Shown in pieces: positions 63,902-64,000 of a stretch of DNA of 64,000 nt. This stretch comes from Bradyrhizobium diazoefficiens (GTDB lineage: Bacteria; Pseudomonadota; Alphaproteobacteria; Rhizobiales; Xanthobacteraceae). Below the pieces are notes generated by a model. It was not told the DNA's origin. It saw only the letters and a list, made by a program, of their open reading frames with translations, and did not search any database. The stretch lies in NCBI RefSeq assembly GCF_016616885.1, contig NZ_CP067102.1:992001-1056000 (forward strand), in the 5' to 3' direction. Within the stretch, counting starts at the first letter, position 1. Each line of letters opens with the position of its first letter. Both the position numbers and the translations under genes were made by a program.

Positions 63902-64000
63902 ATGTTCCTGATTTTCCTGCGCTCGCTGCTGTTCAACGTGCTGTTCTATGCCGTGCTGGTCTGCCTCGCGATCGTAGCGCTGCCGACCTTCGCCTTGCCG
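63902..64000 (+). CDS. plsC: Probable 1-acyl-glycerol-3-phosphate acyltransferase, start only
   Basis: Only the first 33 residues are in the window: M-F-L-I-F-L-R-S-L-L-F, with two hydrophobic stretches. This matches the start of the PlsC acyltransferase that follows ftsEX-ydcF in rhizobia. The active site is beyond the window, so the call rests on gene order and the hydrophobic start. Confidence 0.55.
   Translation, partial: MFLIFLRSLLFNVLFYAVLVCLAIVALPTFALP

Overview
This 64 kb window is ordinary high-GC alphaproteobacterial chromosome and almost certainly comes from Bradyrhizobium or a very close relative. The strongest evidence is a TlpA thioredoxin at 51445-52110 that reads very like the B. 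japonicum protein as I remember it, divergent from argH-lptM-lysA. An ftsE-ftsX-ydcF-plsC block of rhizobial type and at least seven short palindromic intergenic repeats of the kind scattered through Bradyrhizobium genomes agree with this. I see no rRNA, tRNA, CRISPR array, prophage or transposase.

1-4.4 kb: the end of a TAXI-type TRAP binding protein, a DUF3307 membrane protein, a small conserved protein, a Cys-cluster protein, and a WYL/YafY regulator divergent from a small protein and a glutathione S-transferase, with a near-perfect dyad between them. 4.5-15.4 kb: an aromatic (hydroxycinnamate-type) catabolic region. A minus-strand operon (crotonase, feruloyl-CoA-synthase-like ligase, SDR dehydrogenase, 4-hydroxybenzoyl-CoA-type thioesterase, LivK-like binding protein), a TRAP transporter (dctP-dctQ-dctM plus a DUF3237 protein) and divergent pobA appear to form one uptake-to-4-hydroxybenzoate/protocatechuate module. 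The same 15-bp dyad lies in front of the ligase operon and pobA. A hicAB toxin-antitoxin pair sits between the two minus-strand operons.

15.6-25 kb: two PaaI-type thioesterases, LysR and TetR regulators with recognisable operators, a pyridoxamine-phosphate-oxidase-like protein, an AbrB-family membrane protein, PsiF and a second two-cysteine secreted protein, a Tat-type DsbA protein, a small membrane protein, an alpha/beta hydrolase, and an HtrA-like protein that has lost its catalytic triad. 24.5-31.8 kb: an AbgB-like M20 amidohydrolase followed by a complete five-gene Dpp-type peptide ABC transporter. 32-37.5 kb: a divergent AraC regulator and PATR-repeat autotransporter, each interrupted by an apparent single-base frameshift. 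37.5-47.6 kb: a cache-PAS-GGDEF diguanylate cyclase, dodecin, a DUF2029 mannosyltransferase-like protein, an HNH endonuclease, DUF2855, an AlkA-like glycosylase, GluQRS, a hybrid histidine kinase, a YihY/BrkB protein and a twin-TM small protein.

47.7-64 kb: cobalamin adenosyltransferase, etfB-etfA, 3-hydroxybutyryl-CoA dehydrogenase, a YjfB-type protein, tlpA, argH, lptM, lysA, a tannase/feruloyl-esterase remnant, a 3-hydroxyisobutyrate-dehydrogenase-like protein, a carboxymuconolactone-decarboxylase-like protein, a large TIGR02302 membrane protein, cpdR, an MJ0042 zinc-ribbon protein, ftsEX, a YdcF protein and the start of an acyltransferase.

Three intergenic matches to the alphaproteobacterial general-stress (EcfG) promoter lie before a small membrane protein, dodecin and the TIGR02302 gene. 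The less familiar items are the HtrA-like pseudoprotease/hydrolase pair, the incomplete CoA-dependent side-chain-shortening gene set with its shared operator, and the twin two-cysteine-module secreted proteins.
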